64,000 nt of DNA from Ptiloglossa arizonensis. Its lineage: Eukaryota; Arthropoda; Insecta; Hymenoptera; Colletidae. Below, in pieces: positions 63,872 to 64,000 of the stretch. Position numbers and translations under genes: made by a program. Where the stretch lies: assembly GCF_051014685.1 (NCBI RefSeq), contig NW_027478521.1:1070993-1134992 (forward strand), written 5' to 3'. Within the stretch, counting starts at the first letter, position 1, and each line of letters starts with the position of its first letter. Under the pieces are notes generated by a model that was not told the DNA's origin, ran no database searches, and saw nothing but the letters and a program-made list of their open reading frames with translations.

Positions 63872-64000
63872 CGTTTCTTACTTCCAAACTGCCATATCTC
63901 GCGAACGGATTGACCAATCCGCAAAATTTCTGATGCATCTGAAAGTAGAAAGTCCCCGATGTACTACGTTATGCTTGTCGAGCTTCAGAACTGCGAAAAT
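63872..64000 (+). repeat. Degenerate, shortened last monomer
   Basis: The first 80 or so bases are a normal GATGCATC monomer. The region 63951-63976 reads AGTCCCCGATGTACTACGTT instead of the expected run, and the rest (ATGCTTGTCGAGCTTCAG) is a normal monomer end with one substitution. Compared with the expected AAAGTCG / AACGTT monomer it is 31 bases short. Four separate losses of 1, 13, 11 and 6 bases account exactly for this. It is the only large indel I saw in 64 kb, and it sits at the very end of the window. It could mark decay at the array edge or poor consensus at a sequence end. Confidence 0.8.

Larger units (their letters stand above)
1..64000 (+). repeat. 175-bp satellite DNA array, whole window
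   Basis: The same 175-bp sequence recurs from the first base to the last, always in the + orientation. Taking the monomer to begin at CGTTTCTTAC, starts fall at 1, 176, 351 and so on. The phase slips by one base after each of four single-base deletions, near 9573, 23381, 47861 and 58885, so the 366th monomer starts at 63872. Composition of the first monomer is 45 C, 32 G and 14 CpG. The stretch around TCTCGCGAACGG (monomer positions 27-38) is nearly invariant. Variation clusters at positions 12-20, 41-45, 61-63, 71-83, 116-135 and 165-175. Nothing in the window interrupts the array. Nucleosome-scale monomer length and higher-order organisation are known features of centromeric satellites; a centromeric location is my inference. 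I do not recognise the family or species. Confidence 0.98.

Noticed and set aside
1..64000. CRISPR array
   Set aside because: Repeat and would-be spacer are the same in every unit; the period is 175 bp with no unique spacers and no cas genes.
1..64000. Inverted segments, telomeric repeats or transposon insertions
   Set aside because: Every line reads the monomer in the + direction in phase; no reverse block, short telomere-like repeat or unrelated insertion was seen.

Overview
The whole 64 kb window is one uninterrupted array of tandem satellite DNA. The basic monomer is 175 bp, about 44% G+C, and every copy lies head to tail in the same orientation. Counting by period gives 365 complete monomers plus a shortened 366th that runs to the last base. 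I found no gene, RNA gene, transposon, microsatellite tract, telomeric repeat, CRISPR array or inverted segment. The reading frames present are chance frames: 175 is not divisible by 3, so the frame shifts in each monomer and no frame exceeds 82 codons.

The organism is almost certainly a eukaryote, and this is a centromeric, pericentromeric or other heterochromatic block. The monomer is close to the length of one nucleosome plus linker, and the higher-order repeat (HOR) organisation is typical of such satellites. CpG is enriched rather than depleted: 14 CpG per monomer against about 8 expected from base composition. That argues mildly for a genome with little CpG methylation (many invertebrates) or for very recent homogenisation. 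I cannot name the species.

The array is a mosaic of HOR domains with different unit sizes. 1-9450 is a 27-monomer unit (4725 bp) in two nearly identical copies. 9451-23274 is a 29-monomer unit (5075 bp) in two copies plus a third shortened to 21 monomers. 23275-33000 is a mosaic with 13-, 17- and 6-monomer spacings. 33001-38615 is a 16-monomer unit (2800 bp) in two copies. 38499-39140 is a fragment copied from the first domain. 41124-46198 is a 7-monomer unit (1225 bp) with a 6-monomer variant. 48648-51622 is an 8/9-monomer unit. 51448-55822 is a 12/13-monomer unit. 55998-57047 is a 3-monomer unit. 57048-64000 is a shuffled tail built from monomers of the two preceding families. Several monomers are visible hybrids whose left and right halves match different neighbours, the expected footprint of unequal exchange.

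Within the monomer the notable structure is a 16-bp dyad (CGGATTG-AC-CAATCCG), a perfect 14-bp palindrome in one monomer class, two further short inverted repeats and an A4T4 tract. No classical CENP-B box was found. All alignments were made by eye, so block edges are good to roughly a monomer half and identity statements are counts of differences noticed, not computed values.
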